A stretch of DNA of 60,693 nt from Mycoplasma marinum (GCF_004335975.1 NZ_PSZO01000008.1:1-60693), one strand, 5' to 3'. Shown: positions 43,121-58,046, counted from the stretch's first letter. Translations and numbers: made by a program. Notes: generated by a model not told the origin, from the sequence alone.

Positions 43121-43999
43121 ATGAATATTTTAGCTATAGATTTGGGTGGGACTTCAGCAAAAGTTGCACTAATTAAAGACGAGCAAATAATTAAAAGATG
43201 AAATATCTTAACTAAAGTAGGTGATATATTTCAAAATATAAAGGATAACCTTGAAGGTTTGGATCTTGAAAAAGTAGACAGAATAGGTTTGTCTATGCCA
43301 GGATTCATAGATCATAAAACAGGAATAGTAACTCTATCAGGAAACCTTAAATTAAATGATTTTGATACAAAAAAAGAATTTAAAAAGATTTTTGGTAAAG
43401 ATGTGTATGTTGTAAATGATGCTAATGCCGCTGCATTAGGCGAGTATTGAAAAGGATTAGATAAACAATATAGTTCAATAATTCTATATACAATTGGAAC
43501 TGGTATTGGTGGTGGACTAATACTTGATGATAAATTAATTAGTGGAGCTCATGGTTTTGCTGGTGAATTTGGACATGCTGGAGTTATGCAAAATAAATTT
43601 GAGTGTGCTTGTGGACTTAAAAACTGTGTTGAACCACTATCTTCTGCAACAGGTATAGAGAAGTTATTAACAGAACATTTTAAAGAAAAGACTACCATTA
43701 AAGATGTTTCTTCTAAAATAATTCAAAAGGATCCTAAAGTTACGCAAATTTTAAGAGATGCCTTAAAACCATTGTGTAATCATATAGCCATTATGCAAAC
43801 GGCAGTAAATCCTGAAGCAGTTATTATAGGTGGAGGACCCTCTGTTCTTGGGCAAGCACTTATAGATATTATTGAAGAAAATTTAAAGGAAATTCAACTA
43901 CCATTTATTTTAGAGAAGACTAAAATATTGATCGCCAAGACTAAAAATGATGCTGGTATATATGGGGCTGCTATTTGAGCAATCCAAAAAGGTAATTAA
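43121..43999 (+). CDS. ROK-family sugar kinase
   Basis: This gene encodes 292 residues with three TGA Trp codons. ROK features are the phosphate-binding LAIDLGGTSAKVAL, NDANAAALGEYW, GTGIGGGLI, GHAGVM and the zinc motif CACGLKNCVE. Likely activity: phosphorylation of glucose or an amino sugar such as ManNAc/GlcNAc; which one cannot be told from sequence. A GGAGAG ribosome site precedes the ATG. It has its own terminator; the GntR regulator follows. Confidence 0.88.
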
Positions 44000-44023
44000 C
44001 CCAAGCGGGTTTACTTTTTTTAT
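43997..44023 (+). terminator. Terminator after the ROK kinase gene
   Basis: TAACCC pairs with GGGTTTA around AAGC, followed by a T run. Confidence 0.65.
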
Positions 44024-44071
44024 CTATTTTTGTACTAAAGCCACTTATTTTTTTGTTATGATTTACTTATA

Positions 44072-44770
44072 ATGACAACTAAAAATTTAAAAACAAAACA
44101 GGATATCATTATTGATCATATCTGAAGTTTATATAATGAAGGTTCCTTAACGGATGGGTCTTTTATACCTTCAGAAAGACAACTAATGATTAAGTTTGGA
44201 TTTTCAAGAAATACCGTTAGATTAGCAATTGCAAAACTTGTTAGCTCTAATTATCTAAAACCAATTCAAGGTAAGGGCTATAGAATTAGAAATAGAATTG
44301 ATAATAAGTTTTCTAGTTTTGAAAATATCTTTCCAGGAAAAAAGATGACAACTGAATTTTTCAAAATAGAAAAAATGAAAGGTTTCAATAAGGAAGCTGG
44401 AATTATGGATCCTGTTTTCATTTATAAGTATAGATGTGCGGATGGCATTCCATTTATGCTTACTATACAAGCAATACCCAAAGAAATTTGGATAAGAATT
44501 AATCAAGATTTCGCAAAAGAATCACTATCTAGTGCTCTTAAGCTACTTTCAGAAACAAGGCCGCAATATAAAATGCATGCAACTAAAAAGCGTCTTTCAC
44601 TAATTGCTACACCTGAAAAGGCTAAAAAATACTTAGATTCATTAGAAAAAGATGTTGTAGAACTAAAAACAAGAAGTATTTCTAAAAAAGGAATTATCTT
44701 AGAATATTCAATAAATTATTATAACCATACTTATTTCACACATACTTGAACAGAAATAGCCTCTAATTAG
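44072..44770 (+). CDS. GntR-family transcriptional regulator (HutC/UTRA type)
   Basis: This gene encodes 232 residues with TGA Trp codons. The N-terminal winged helix has the GntR pattern (SFIPSERQLMIKFGFSRNTV, RLAIAKLVSSNYLKPIQGKG) and the rest fits a UTRA ligand domain (IFPGKKMTTEFFK, FIYKYRCADGIPFMLTIQAI). This subfamily often senses phosphorylated amino sugars; a ROK sugar kinase lies just upstream. Direct repeats resembling GntR half-sites lie downstream, at the promoter of a putative RNA. A -10 box TATGAT is nine bases before the ATG. Confidence 0.85.
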
Positions 44771-44801
44771 AACTATGATAACTAACTTAAAAAAACTTTT
44801 G

Positions 44802-44837
44802 ATACCACTTGTAATACCACTTAATTTAATGTATAAT
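44802..44837 (+). promoter_or_regulatory. Direct-repeat operator and -10 box for the downstream RNA
   Basis: ATACCACTT occurs twice in direct order at 44802-44810 and 44814-44822, 12 bases apart, followed by TATAAT at 44832-44837. The repeats cover the -35 position. ACCACT is a half-site of known GntR (DasR/NagR-like) operators, and the GntR gene is immediately upstream, so it is the likely binder. Confidence 0.55.
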
Positions 44838-44843
44838 ATTATT

Positions 44844-45086
44844 GTAATTAATAATAATTACGTGTATTAAATAAGTTTAATATGAGCGCTATAGACCAAC
44901 GACATGAGACACTCTTTTGGCGAAGTAACTCAAAATTTTAATTTGTCATATTGGTTATTAATTAATAAATTTCCTATTATGGCTGTCGCTATCGCGTATT
45001 CTCTCTCGGAATAAAATTAAAAAAAATTCAATTAGTGGCTTAATTGAATATAAAAACAAAAGCAGTCTTTGGCGAGCTGCTTTTTT
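44844..45086 (+). ncRNA. Candidate structured non-coding RNA, about 243 nt
   Basis: The RNA would start six bases after TATAAT, at a G that begins a perfect hairpin (GTAATTA, ATAA, TAATTAC). Further stems are an outer CGCTATAG with CTATCGCG (one mismatch), an inner ACCAA with TTGGT, a GAG/CTC hairpin, TATTC/GAATA, and TTCAATTA with TAATTGAA. It ends at a strong terminator (AAAAGCAG with CTGCTTTT, T run). No frame longer than 19 codons (44882-44941) is present. No SRP, RNase P or tmRNA signature was found. It lies between the GntR and cold-shock genes. Confidence 0.6.
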
Positions 45087-45210
45087 CTTTACATACTTAT
45101 TTCTTATGACAATAATTAATTATTTTTAAATTAAATGTATTTAAATGTAAATAACTATATATAATAGACATAACACTCTGGAAGTGTTTAATAGATGGAA
45201 GGAGTATCTT

Positions 45211-45423
45211 ATGACAGGAAAAGTAAAATTCTTTAACGAAACAAAAGGATTTGGTTTTATCGGTGTAGAAGGAAGAGAAGATGTATTCGTACACTTTTCA
45301 GCAATTCAAGGTTCAGGTTTTAGAAACCTATACCAAAACGATATCGTTGAATTCGAAATTGAAAACGTAGATGGTAAAGAAAGAGCAAAAAACGTAGTTG
45401 TTACTAAACAAGCTAACGCTTAA
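45211..45423 (+). CDS. csp: Cold-shock protein
   Basis: This 70-residue CSD protein begins [20 protein letters not shown] and has RNP1 (KGFGFIGV) and RNP2 (VFVHFSAI). It binds single-stranded RNA and DNA and melts structure in mRNAs. The transcript starts about 40 bases earlier, after TATAAT near 45156, and its leader contains a small AACACT/AGTGTT hairpin and a GGAAGGAG ribosome site. A TTCG-tetraloop terminator follows. Confidence 0.95.
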   Translation: MTGKVKFFNETKGFGFIGVEGREDVFVHFSAIQGSGFRNLYQNDIVEFEIENVDGKERAKNVVVTKQANA

Positions 45424-45439
45424 TTAGCTCTTAATCTAA

Positions 45440-45463
45440 AAAATGGCTTCGGCCGTTTTTTTT
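45440..45463 (+). terminator. Terminator after the cold-shock gene
   Basis: AAAATGGC pairs with GCCGTTTT around a TTCG tetraloop, followed by T's. Confidence 0.88.
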
Positions 45464-45510
45464 ATTTGCATTTATTGAGTTATATCTTGCTAAAACTATA
45501 TAATTAATAT

Positions 45511-46194
45511 ATGAAAATAAGACTAGATAAATTTTTAACTCAAGAAGGCATTGGATCTCGTTCCCAAGTTAAAACATATATAAAATCAAAACGTGTATTC
45601 ATTAACGGAATACCGCAAAAAGATCCAAAATTTAAAGTGGATATAAGTACTGATAAAGTAGAGTTTAATCATAAAGAAGTAAAATATCAAGAATTTATTT
45701 ATATAGCTCTAAATAAACCTAAAGGTTATGTTTGTGCTAATAAAGATAATGTTAGTTCAACAGTATTTGACTTAATCCCTGGTTATGAGCATAGAAATCT
45801 ATTTGTAGTTGGTAGATTAGACAAGGATACTACTGGTTTGGTATTAATAACTGATGATGGTCAATGAGCACACAAACTAAAATCACCTAAATCTAATACA
45901 GATAAAGAATATTTTGTTACTTTAAGAGAAGAACTTACAGAAAATCAACTAAAAGCCTTTCAAAAACCAATGACTTTAGATGATAAAAAACTTAAACCTG
46001 GGAAAATTAAAAAGCTCGATAAATATACATGCAACGTTATTTTATCCGAGGGAAAATTTCACCAAGTTAAGTGTATGTTTCATAAAATAAATAACAATGT
46101 TATTGAATTACATAGAACAAGAATCAAGGATATGGAATTAATTAATTTTAAAATTAAGCAAGGTGAATTTGTAGAATTTACTCCTAAACTTTAA
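45511..46194 (+). CDS. RsuA/RluB-type rRNA pseudouridine synthase
   Basis: This gene encodes 227 residues with one TGA Trp codon. An N-terminal S4 RNA-binding domain (RLDKFLTQEGIGSRSQVKTY) is followed by the synthase domain with the catalytic Asp in VGRLDKDTTGLVLIT, then YFVTL and KFHQVKCMF. The length fits RsuA (16S position 516) better than RluB. TATAAT (45499-45504) is six bases before the ATG, so the mRNA is probably leaderless. Confidence 0.88.
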
Positions 46195-46273
46195 CTTTTA
46201 AATGCCTTTATTTAAGGTTTTAAGCATATTTTAAGCAGCTAAATAGTTAAATAAGTAAAAGTTTATGGGTTAG

Positions 46274-46303
46274 AAAAAAAATAGCTTTAAATGCTATTTT
46301 TTT
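46274..46303 (+). terminator. Terminator before gyrB
   Basis: AAAAATAGC pairs with GCTATTTTT around TTTAAAT, with A and T runs on either side. Confidence 0.8.
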
Positions 46304-46352
46304 ACGTTGATTTGAACTATGTGGTAACATTATATAGTATATATAATGGTAA

Positions 46353-48311
<1,959 letters not shown>

Positions 48312-48341
48312 TAATAAAAATGAAAAATAAAAAGGGGAAAC

Positions 48342-48950
48342 ATGAATCCAAAATCAAAAGTATGAATTAATTTAGGTATGGCAGTTTTAGCTGTGACAGG
48401 TTTTATTCTAATTGTAGTATGTATGTTTAATGCTATTGAAGCAATTAAACCATTTATTGAGAGGTCTCACAATATTGGTGACAAGATGTCAGATGACGTA
48501 ATTAAAAGTCTTCAAGCACCTGGTCTTACAATTAATGGGCATGCATTCACAACTAGTTCAACAACTGCAAAAAATATTTCTGCAGATTTAATTACTGCTG
48601 CAAAAGCAAGTGGGATTAAAGATGTTCAAGAATTGAAAATATTCTCAATTAACAATGGAGAAATTGAACTTTATTCTGCAACTGCATATGCAAAAGAACT
48701 TGTTTCATTATTCAAAAACGGAAATACAAAATTAATGTGAATAATATCAATTGCAATAGTTATATTCTCATGAATCGGTGGAATAATAACTTCAATTATT
48801 GCTAAAGGTGCACTTAAAGCATCAAACTTAAAAGGTGGAATGGCAGGAGTTATCTTTGCTATATTCAAAGTTACAGGTATTCCTTTCTTAATTACAGCAA
48901 TTATTACAGCTGTTAAAGTAAGTGGAAGTTCTAAACAAGTTACTGCTTAA
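48342..48950 (+). CDS. Unknown membrane protein between gyrB and gyrA
   Basis: This gene encodes 202 residues with three TGA Trp codons. Helices occupy ~9-30, ~130-150 (WIISIAIVIFSWIGGIITSII) and ~165-190; a hydrophilic loop of about 95 residues follows the first. No family recognised. An AAAGGGG ribosome site lies before the ATG; the gap to gyrB is 30 bases and to gyrA 36 bases, so it is co-transcribed with them. Confidence 0.75.
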
Positions 48951-48986
48951 TGACTTGTGAATATATAAAACATAAAGGAGATAAAA

Positions 48987-51647
48987 ATGTTTAATAATGA
49001 CGACGATGATAAAAAGTATGATGCTCCTGAAGAAAAACTAGAAACAGTTTTTGAGGAAGAAGTTCAAACTAAAGAGAAAAAACAAAAACCAGTTGTTGAG
49101 GTCACTTCTCAAGTTATTGAAGAAGCAACAGAATCATTAACGCCAATTCATATCTCTACAGAAATGAGAAACTCATTCTTAGAATATGCAATGTCAGTTA
49201 TTGTTTCTCGTGCTTTACCAGATGCACGTGATGGTCTTAAGCCTGTTCATAGGCGTATTCTTTACGCCATGTCAGATATGGGTCTTGAAGCTTCAAAACC
49301 ACATAAAAAATCTGCGCGTATTGTTGGTGAAGTATTAGGTAAGTATCACCCACATGGTGATACAGCCGCTTATGAAGCAATGGTTCGTATGGCACAAGAT
49401 TTCTCAATGAGATATCCACTTGTAGATGGACATGGTAACTTTGGTTCAGTTGATGGTGATTCAGCTGCTGCCATGAGATATACAGAAGCAAGAATGTCTA
49501 AAATTTCAGCATTACTTGTAGATGGAATTAAAAAAGATACAGTTAACTTCGTTGATAACTATGATGGTTCAGAACAAGAACCGCAAGTATTGCCAGCAAG
49601 ATTCCCTAACTTATTAGTTACAGGGGCAACTGGTATTGCTGTTGGTATGGCAACAAATATTCCGCCACATAACCTTACAGAGGTAATTAACGGTGTTATT
49701 GCATTATCAAGAAATCCAGAAATAACTATTGAAGAACTTAATCAATATGTTACTGGTCCTGACTTTCCAACATCAGCTTCTATTCTAGGAAATGCTGGTA
49801 TTAGAAAGGCATACGCAACAGGTAATGGTTCCGTTACTATTCGTTCTACAACTAGAATAGAAGAAATGAAAAATGGTAAAGCAAGAATTATAGTTACTGA
49901 ATTACCATTTATGGTTAATAAGGCCAAACTAATTGAAAAAATTGCTCACTTAGTTAAAGATAAATATATTGAAGGTATTACTGATTTACGTGATGAATCT
50001 TCAAGAAAAGGTATTAGAGTTGTTGTAGAGTTAAGAAGAGATGTTGTTCCGGAAGTTGTTTTAAATAAATTATTTAAATTAACACCACTACAAACAAACT
50101 TTGGTATTAACATGCTTGCTCTTGTAAATGGAGAACCAAAAGTTCTTGATTTAAAAATTGCGCTTAAAACATATCTTGATCACCAAATCGAAGTTGTTAC
50201 AAGAAGAACACAATTTGATTTACAAAAGGCTCAAGATAGAGCTCACATCTTAGAAGGACTTCAAATTGCTCTTGATAATATTGATGAAATCATCACAATG
50301 ATTAGAAGTTCAAAAACAGATGCTGAAGCACAAGCGAAAATGATGGAAAAATTTGAATTGAGTGAAATTCAAGCAAAAGCAATTACTGACATGAGACTAG
50401 GACGTTTAACTGGATTGGCTCGTGAAAAAATGCAAGCAGAGCTTGATGAACTACACCAAATGATTGCTTACTATAGAAATATTTTAGATAATAAAGAAGT
50501 ACTTCTTGAAGTTATTACTGATGAACTAACAGCAGTTAGAGATAAATTCGGTGATGACAGAAGAACTCAAATTCTTGAAGGAGCATTTGGAAATATCGAC
50601 GATGAAGACTTAATACCAAGAAAAGATATTGCTATTACAATGTCTTCAAGAGGATATGTAAAACGTATTCCATTAGAGGAATATAAAACTCAAAACCGTG
50701 GTGGTGTTGGTACAAAAGCCATGACTACTTACGAAGATGATAATGTTGAATCAATCTTAGTAGCTACAACTCATACTGATCTACTTATATTTTCAACAAA
50801 AGGTAAAGTTTATAGAATTAGAGCACATCAAATTCCTGAACTTTCAAAACAAGCTAAAGGTATTCCTTTTGTAAATATCATTGGTATTGAAAAAGGAGAA
50901 AAAGTCGTTTCAATGTTAACTCTTAACGAGTATAACGAAGGACAATTCTTACTTACAGTAACTCAAAATGGTATTGTTAAGAAAACTGATATTAAGGAAT
51001 ACGAGAGAATCAATAAGAATGGTAAAATCGCACTTGGTCTTAAAGAAAACGATGAACTTGTTAAAGCAATGATTGTTGAAGATGAGACTGAAATTATTAT
51101 TGGAGCTTCTCATGGGAAAGTTGTTAGATTCCCAGCTACAGAAGTTAGAAAAATGGGTAGAACTGCAAGTGGTGTTAAAGGTATTGACCTTTCAGGTGAA
51201 TCTAAATCGCTAGTTGTGGGGGCATCTTCTTCATTAGAAGGAGATAAAATCCTTTCTGTTGGTAAAGATGGATTTGGTAAAATGACTAATATTTCTGAGT
51301 ACAGAATGACAAAACGTGGAGCTAAAGGTGTTAAGTCAATTAATACTTTAAAAGCTGGTAAATTAGTTTCTATACGTGTTGTTAATGGTACAGAAGATAT
51401 TATGGTTATTACTAAACAAGGTATTACAATAAGAATGGATATGTCACAAGTCCCAACTTCTTCAAGAGCTACTAAAGGTGTTAAAATTATTAAATTAAAT
51501 GATAAAAATACAATTAAATCAATTGCTTTAATTAAAACACAAGAAGTTGAAGAAGCTATTAATGAAGCTATTATTAAAACACAAGAAATTTCTTTACAAA
51601 AATTAAAAGAAACAGAAGAAGAAAGTACTAATTCTGAAGTGGAATAA
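48987..51647 (+). CDS. gyrA: DNA gyrase subunit A
   Basis: This gene encodes 886 residues. The breakage-rejoining domain starts after a ~50-residue acidic N-terminal extension ([35 protein letters not shown]); the active-site Tyr is Y165 in AMRYTEARM. The C-terminal pinwheel has six repeats, with a GyrA-box-like stretch [14 protein letters not shown] in the first. No TGA codon is needed. AAAGGAG precedes the ATG. A strong terminator follows, ending the gyrB-gyrA operon. Confidence 0.98.
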   Translation: MFNNDDDDKKYDAPEEKLETVFEEEVQTKEKKQKPVVEVTSQVIEEATESLTPIHISTEMRNSFLEYAMSVIVSRALPDARDGLKPVHRRILYAMSDMGLEASKPHKKSARIVGEVLGKYHPHGDTAAYEAMVRMAQDFSMRYPLVDGHGNFGSVDGDSAAAMRYTEARMSKISALLVDGIKKDTVNFVDNYDGSEQEPQVLPARFPNLLVTGATGIAVGMATNIPPHNLTEVINGVIALSRNPEITIEELNQYVTGPDFPTSASILGNAGIRKAYATGNGSVTIRSTTRIEEMKNGKARIIVTELPFMVNKAKLIEKIAHLVKDKYIEGITDLRDESSRKGIRVVVELRRDVVPEVVLNKLFKLTPLQTNFGINMLALVNGEPKVLDLKIALKTYLDHQIEVVTRRTQFDLQKAQDRAHILEGLQIALDNIDEIITMIRSSKTDAEAQAKMMEKFELSEIQAKAITDMRLGRLTGLAREKMQAELDELHQMIAYYRNILDNKEVLLEVITDELTAVRDKFGDDRRTQILEGAFGNIDDEDLIPRKDIAITMSSRGYVKRIPLEEYKTQNRGGVGTKAMTTYEDDNVESILVATTHTDLLIFSTKGKVYRIRAHQIPELSKQAKGIPFVNIIGIEKGEKVVSMLTLNEYNEGQFLLTVTQNGIVKKTDIKEYERINKNGKIALGLKENDELVKAMIVEDETEIIIGASHGKVVRFPATEVRKMGRTASGVKGIDLSGESKSLVVGASSSLEGDKILSVGKDGFGKMTNISEYRMTKRGAKGVKSINTLKAGKLVSIRVVNGTEDIMVITKQGITIRMDMSQVPTSSRATKGVKIIKLNDKNTIKSIALIKTQEVEEAINEAIIKTQEISLQKLKETEEESTNSEVE

Positions 51648-51658
51648 TAATTAGAATA

Positions 51659-51684
51659 TATCGGTCATTGACCGGTATTTTTTT
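51659..51684 (+). terminator. Terminator after gyrA
   Basis: TATCGGTCA pairs with TGACCGGTA, followed by TTTTTTT. Confidence 0.88.
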
Positions 51685-51694
51685 ATAAATAATT

Positions 51695-51731
51695 CAAAAA
51701 AATAAGACGAACACCATAATAGGCTCGTCTT
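51695..51731 (-). terminator. Terminator of the aldehyde dehydrogenase gene
   Basis: On the minus strand AAGACGA pairs with TCGTCTT and runs into TATTTTTTT. It lies four bases beyond the dehydrogenase stop. Confidence 0.8.
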
Positions 51732-51734
51732 TTT

Positions 51735-53141
51735 CTATCTAAGTATTTTTTTAAATTTACGCATAAGAGATCTAGTCTTTGATAGATTCGTCCCTTTATT
51801 AATAAACATTAGTGGTAAGTTTGTATTTCATTTTTTATTCATTATATTTTTTTGTAAACTAAATGATTCAAATCCAAATCTTCCGTGGTAACTTCCAACA
51901 CCACTTGTTTTTATTCCTCCAAAAGGTACATTGGGATTTGAAATTTGAACTATAACATCATTAATTGCAATATTTAAAGAATTAACTTCATGTACAAAGT
52001 GGCTGATTTGTATATTGTTATTTGTAAAAAGATAAGCTGCTAATGGATTTGGATCTATTTCCTTAATTAACTGTATTGCTTCTGAAAAATTTTCATATTT
52101 TGAAATAAAGAATATAGGCCCAAATATTTCCTCGGTTTTTTTAATTTCAGTACTATCTTCAACATAAATTATTGTTGGCTCAATTTGTAGATTTTCTTTA
52201 TCTGTCAAACCACCAAAAACAATATTATCTTTATATTTTTTTAATATTTTTTCAAGTCTTTTAAAAGAGTCTTTATTAATGATTTTAGGCAAATTATTAT
52301 TTTCTAAAACATTTGGATATTGCTCTTGAATTTCAATTTTTAGATTCTCTATAAAATTCTCTACTATCTTTTCATTCACTAAAAAATAATCCGGTGCAAC
52401 ACAAGTTTGGCCTGCATTTAAAAGTTTCCCTCAAACTATTCTTTCAAGAGAATGTTTTTGTGTATCCACCCCTGTTTCAACTATTGTTGGTGACTTTCCG
52501 CCTAATTCAAGTATGTGTGGAATATCATTTTCAACACATTTTTGTTGAATTATTTTACCTGTTTTAGTACTTCCTGTAAAAAATAGAAAATCAATCTCTT
52601 CTTTATAAATATCATTAAAAGATTTAAAGTTTTGATCACTCACAACGCTCACATGTTCTTCTTTAAAACTTTCATCTATTATATTTTGTAAAACAGAATT
52701 AGTGCTTGGAGTTAAATTGGATAACTTTAAAATTGCAACATTACCTGCAGCTATTGAAGAAATTAAAGGGATTAAAGATAAATTTACTGGGTAATTAAAA
52801 GGTGAAATTATGAATGTTAAACCCCTTGGCAGAAGAACCTTTCCACTTTTAGAACCAAATGTTGTATAGTTTGATTTTACTTTCTTTGTTTTTGATCATT
52901 TATTTACTTTCTTAATTGCTAAATCTAGTTCATCATACACTTGACCAATTTCTGAAAGGAAAGCCTCTTTCGCATTTTTATTTAAGTCAATCTCTAAGGC
53001 TTCATACAAGTTCTCTTCATATTCTTCCATTTTATTTTTTAATTGTAGTAGGGCTTTTTTTCTAAAACTAATATCCCTTGTAATATTTGTGTTGTAAAAA
53101 TCACGTTGTTTTTTTACTATATTTGTATATTTTATTTTCAT
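51735..53141 (-). CDS. Aldehyde dehydrogenase family protein
   Basis: This gene encodes 468 residues with five TGA Trp codons. ALDH motifs are FIISPFNYPVNLSL, FTGSTKTGKII (NAD-binding), ILELGGKSPTIV (Glu), LNAGQTCVAPDY (catalytic Cys) and EEIFGPIFF. It resembles the membrane-linked or fatty-aldehyde type (short form, with the tail beyond the NVPFGGIKTSGVGSYHG region). The substrate is unknown. TATAAT is ten bases before the ATG with no ribosome site. A single-gene unit. Confidence 0.9.
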
Positions 53142-53300
53142 AAGTATTTAAATTATAAATGTTTAATACTTTTAAGTTACTAAAATTGATTTTTATATAT
53201 ATTAGTTTAAGTGCAAAAACCATCTTAAAATACTCAAAATATCTATTTTTTAATAAATGCTAAATACAATCACAATTAAATATCATGGTAAAATACATTT

Positions 53301-53855
53301 ATGTTTAAAAAATCATGAAAAGACGCTAAGAAAGTTGTATCACGTGGAAACATGTTTATGTTAGCTATTGGTATGTTATTAGGTGCTGCATTTGGTGCAG
53401 TAGTTAAATCACTTGCCAATGACATTATCATGGGAGCTATTGCAAAAGGATTAGGATTAGACGGTGTTATGTATATGTCAATTGGGACAACAAAATATGC
53501 AAAAACAACAGGGCTACCCTTAAATGGAATTATGTATGGTAAATTTTTATCAGCATTACTAGCATTCGTTATTATTTCAATATTTATTCTTGCTGGGTTG
53601 ATGATAGTTTACTCAATCATTAACTACAGAAATAGAAATAAACCAGCACCTGCACCTGCAGGACCAACAGTTGACGAACAAATCCTTGCTGAATTAAAAA
53701 TTCTAAATGCAAAAAGCACTACTTTAAAAGCGAAAGAAACAAAATTAGAAGAAGAAAAAGATAAGAAAGAAGAAAAGAAAACGGCCAAAAAAACCGTTGC
53801 CAAAAAAACAAATTCTAAAAAACCTGCTGCCAAAAAAAGTTCAGCTAAAAAATAG
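53301..53855 (+). CDS. mscL: Large-conductance mechanosensitive channel MscL
   Basis: This gene encodes 184 residues with one TGA Trp codon. N-terminal helix (MFKKSWKDAKKVVSRGN), TM1 (MLAIGMLLGAAFGAVVKSLA), a periplasm-facing loop and TM2 (ALLAFVIISIFILAGLMIVY) match MscL. The C-terminus is extended by about 50 residues of Lys/Ala/Glu repeats (KKTVAKKTNSKKPAAKK) not present in typical MscL. A TAAAAT box is six bases before the ATG, so the mRNA is probably leaderless. Confidence 0.88.
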
Positions 53856-53870
53856 TTATTTTATAATTGG

Positions 53871-53896
53871 TAATCACTATATGTGGTTATTTTTTT
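53871..53896 (+). terminator. Terminator after mscL
   Basis: TAATCAC pairs with GTGGTTA, followed by a T run. Confidence 0.85.
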
Positions 53897-53942
53897 AACT
53901 CTTTTTTCTTGTTTTATAAATATAAAAATATATAATTGGAAT

Positions 53943-55211
<1,269 letters not shown>

Positions 55212-55214
55212 TTT

Positions 55215-55239
55215 TCACCAAAAAAAGGTGATTTTTTTT
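55215..55239 (+). terminator. Terminator after serS
   Basis: TCACC pairs with GGTGA, followed by TTTTTTTT. Confidence 0.8.
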
Positions 55240-55285
55240 ATTTGGATTATAATTTAAAGTATAAGTTATAAAGAAAAGAGGGCAA

Positions 55286-56395
55286 ATGCATAAAAAAGAT
55301 ATGGAGAAAAAAATCGAAAAAAATATTTCTCCTGATAGACAAAAAGAGATAGACAAAATGTTGAGCGGAATAAAAAATAATGAGGTTTTTGCTGAAAACA
55401 AAACTTTATCATCTAGTCAAATTTCTAAAAGAGGAAAAGGTATAGAACCTTCGATGGTTGTGGAGAAATTTACAAAAAGATATAAAGGTTCAAAAATTCC
55501 AGCAGTTGAAAACGCATCTTTTAAAGTTATGCCTGGTGAATTTCATGGTTTTATTGGTGCAAATGGTGCTGGTAAAACAACAACAATTAAATCATTAATT
55601 GGTGCTTATGCAAAATTTGAGGGTAGTGTAAAAATGTTTGGCCATAAACATTCAACTGCAGAAGCTAAAAAACATATTGGTTATATTCCTGAAACAGCAA
55701 AATTTCCTAAAGGAATGAGTACATTTAAATATATAGCATACATGTCATATTTATCCGGTATGTCAATGTCAAAAGCAAAAAAATATGCTTTATCAAAATT
55801 AGAAGAATTGGGAATGAAAAAAGTTATGTGACGTTCTCCAAATACATTTTCTTCTGGTCAAAAAAAGAAAGTGTTACTTGCACAAGCTCTTGTTCATGAT
55901 CCCGATATTATTATTATGGATGAACCAGCTGCAAATTTAGATCCAAAAGCTAGATTCGAATTCTTTGAAGATTTGAAAAAATTACAAAAACAAGGTAAAT
56001 CAATTTTTATCTCTTCACACATTCTTGCAGAATTAGATAAATTCGTTGATTCAGTAACAATTGTTGATGGAGGAACAATTGTATTTAGTGGTTCAATTGC
56101 TGAAGCAACATCTAACTTTGACTTAGAATATTTAATTAATCTAGATAATTTAGATGAGCATAATAAAGTCATCCAAATTCTTAAAGAACAAAAAATAGAA
56201 TATAGAGTTGAAAGAAAAGGAATTATTGGTAAGTTTTTAAATAATGAAAATATATTTAAATTTATGAAAAATCTTGTAGATGCAAAAATCATCCCCGAGA
56301 CATTTAAAAACAAAAAAATGAATCTTGAAGAAGTTTATAAAAAATACGTTGTTTTAGGTTCTCGTGAAACTGGAACAGGAAAGGCGGGAGCATAA
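55286..56395 (+). CDS. ABC transporter ATP-binding protein
   Basis: This gene encodes 369 residues. A ~55-residue charged N-terminal extension precedes the ATPase: Walker A GANGAGKTT, signature FSSGQKKKV (SSGQ in place of LSGGQ), Walker B IIIMDEPAANLD and H-loop ISSHI. One TGA Trp codon occurs. It is coupled to the permease gene that follows (TAATG overlap at 56393-56397), forming an ABC-2 type exporter-like pair. The substrate is unknown. AGAGGG precedes the ATG. Confidence 0.9.
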
Positions 56396-57795
56396 TGTTT
56401 AAATATATGAGATTACAATTATTTTTGATTTCTAAAAAACTATCAACTTATTTAGTACCTATTATATTTATGGGTATTTCAGTGTTAATTATTGGGTTGC
56501 CAATATTATTAATCAAAGCACCTAGTGAAATGCTTTCTGGTTCACTTACTAACCCCCTTTCACTAATATTACCTTTTATTGTCTCGGCTATCTTTGTGGC
56601 AACAAAGGCTTTGAATATTTTTAAGGAACCTGAAGAAAATGGTAGTGAATTACTAATAGTTTCTAAACCAATTACAAGGATTAAAATTGTTTTTGGTAAA
56701 TTCTTTACTCTTTATATATTGATATTCTTATTTGCAATAATGTCATTTTTTACAGGTATTATTATTGGCCTGTTTGATGCTAAAGCAAACTCAAAAGATA
56801 TATTTGAATTTTCTATGTCATATGCAATTGGTACATTCATAGTTCAAATGCTTCTTTCATCAATGATAGTATTCTTTTCATCATTGCTTGGTAAGGTTGG
56901 AACAATGGTTATATCAATATTCTTACCAGTGGTATTAACAATACTTTCTTTAATTATGATTCCATTGTCAAATGCTTCATTATTAATAGAAAGTGGAAAT
57001 TCACAAAATAGGTTAGCGCTCCAAAAAAATGGAAAAATCGAAAAGAAAACAGCTATTTTTCAAAATGTTGGTGGTACCAATTATGAGGATCATGTTAATT
57101 CTTGATATAAAACTGCGGCTTATTTTGATGTTTGAACTCAGTTGTCTTCATTCTATTCAATCGCTCAAACTAAAAACACAAAAAAATCTATGCTATTATC
57201 TTGAAGAACATCTGAAAAATTTAATGATAAAAATATTTTGTGATTTCCAGAGGGGCAAAATTCTAGTAAACTAATTATTTCAGGACAACAATTTGATCAA
57301 AAAGACCCTATGTCATTAAACGATATTAAAAATGACATTGATAGTATTTATAACAATTCTAATTTTATTAATCATATGATCAATTGAATAAAAACTGAAA
57401 CAAAAATAAATAATATTAATAAATACGGAGAAAATAGTCTGGAATTTAGCGACATTAAATCAGAATTGAAAGACTATATTTATACAAATACAAAATTTGC
57501 TGATGATTCCAATAGAATTGCTGGTGATTTTGGTACTGCATACATGCTTTCTAAATTAACAAAAGAACCTGAGTATAAAACTTTCGGAACATCAGGTACT
57601 AATGAATTAACAATTAATGTTGATGATATTCTTAAAAACGGTAGTGTTATTAAAAATTACAATTACGATAATTCAAAAGTGTTGATTGGATCTCCTTATA
57701 TTTCTAAAGCTGCAATTTATGGTATTTGATTAATAATCTTATTTGGAGTTTCTGGATTAGTAATACTAAGATTTGTTAGAAGAGATTTCAAATAA
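56395..57795 (+). CDS. ABC transporter permease
   Basis: This gene encodes 466 residues with several TGA Trp codons. Membrane helices cluster at ~15-40, 55-75, 100-125, 140-165 and 170-195, followed by a large soluble insertion (~200-435) and a final helix (YGIWLIILFGVSGLVIL). The layout suits an ABC-2-like permease. The region PEENGSELLIVSKPITRIK aligns with TNGMELMFAGMPISRGN in the truncated permease at 60.3 kb, so the two are paralogues. Confidence 0.82.
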
Positions 57796-57815
57796 TTAAT
57801 AATAGTAATAAAATT

Positions 57816-57841
57816 CTACATTTCAATAGTGTAGTTTTTTT
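57816..57841 (+). terminator. Terminator after the first ABC operon
   Basis: CTACA pairs with TGTAG, followed by a T run. Confidence 0.7.
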
Positions 57842-58046
57842 ATTACTATTAAATGCTTTTAAAATATAATTTTATTTCAACAAGATATTTTCGTTTATAT
57901 ATTTTCCTTAATTCTATATTGATTAATAAAATCAACGTTCTAAATATTAAATTTATAGAATGCTTAAAAATCCCTTTAATTCCAATATTTATAATTGGCT
58001 TTTTTATTTTATAATATATTTATTATCAAATAAGAGAGAGGTTGAA

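Noticed and set aside
44882-44941. A 19-codon reading frame inside the putative RNA
   Set aside because: No ribosome site, and it ignores the surrounding stems; kept as part of the RNA.
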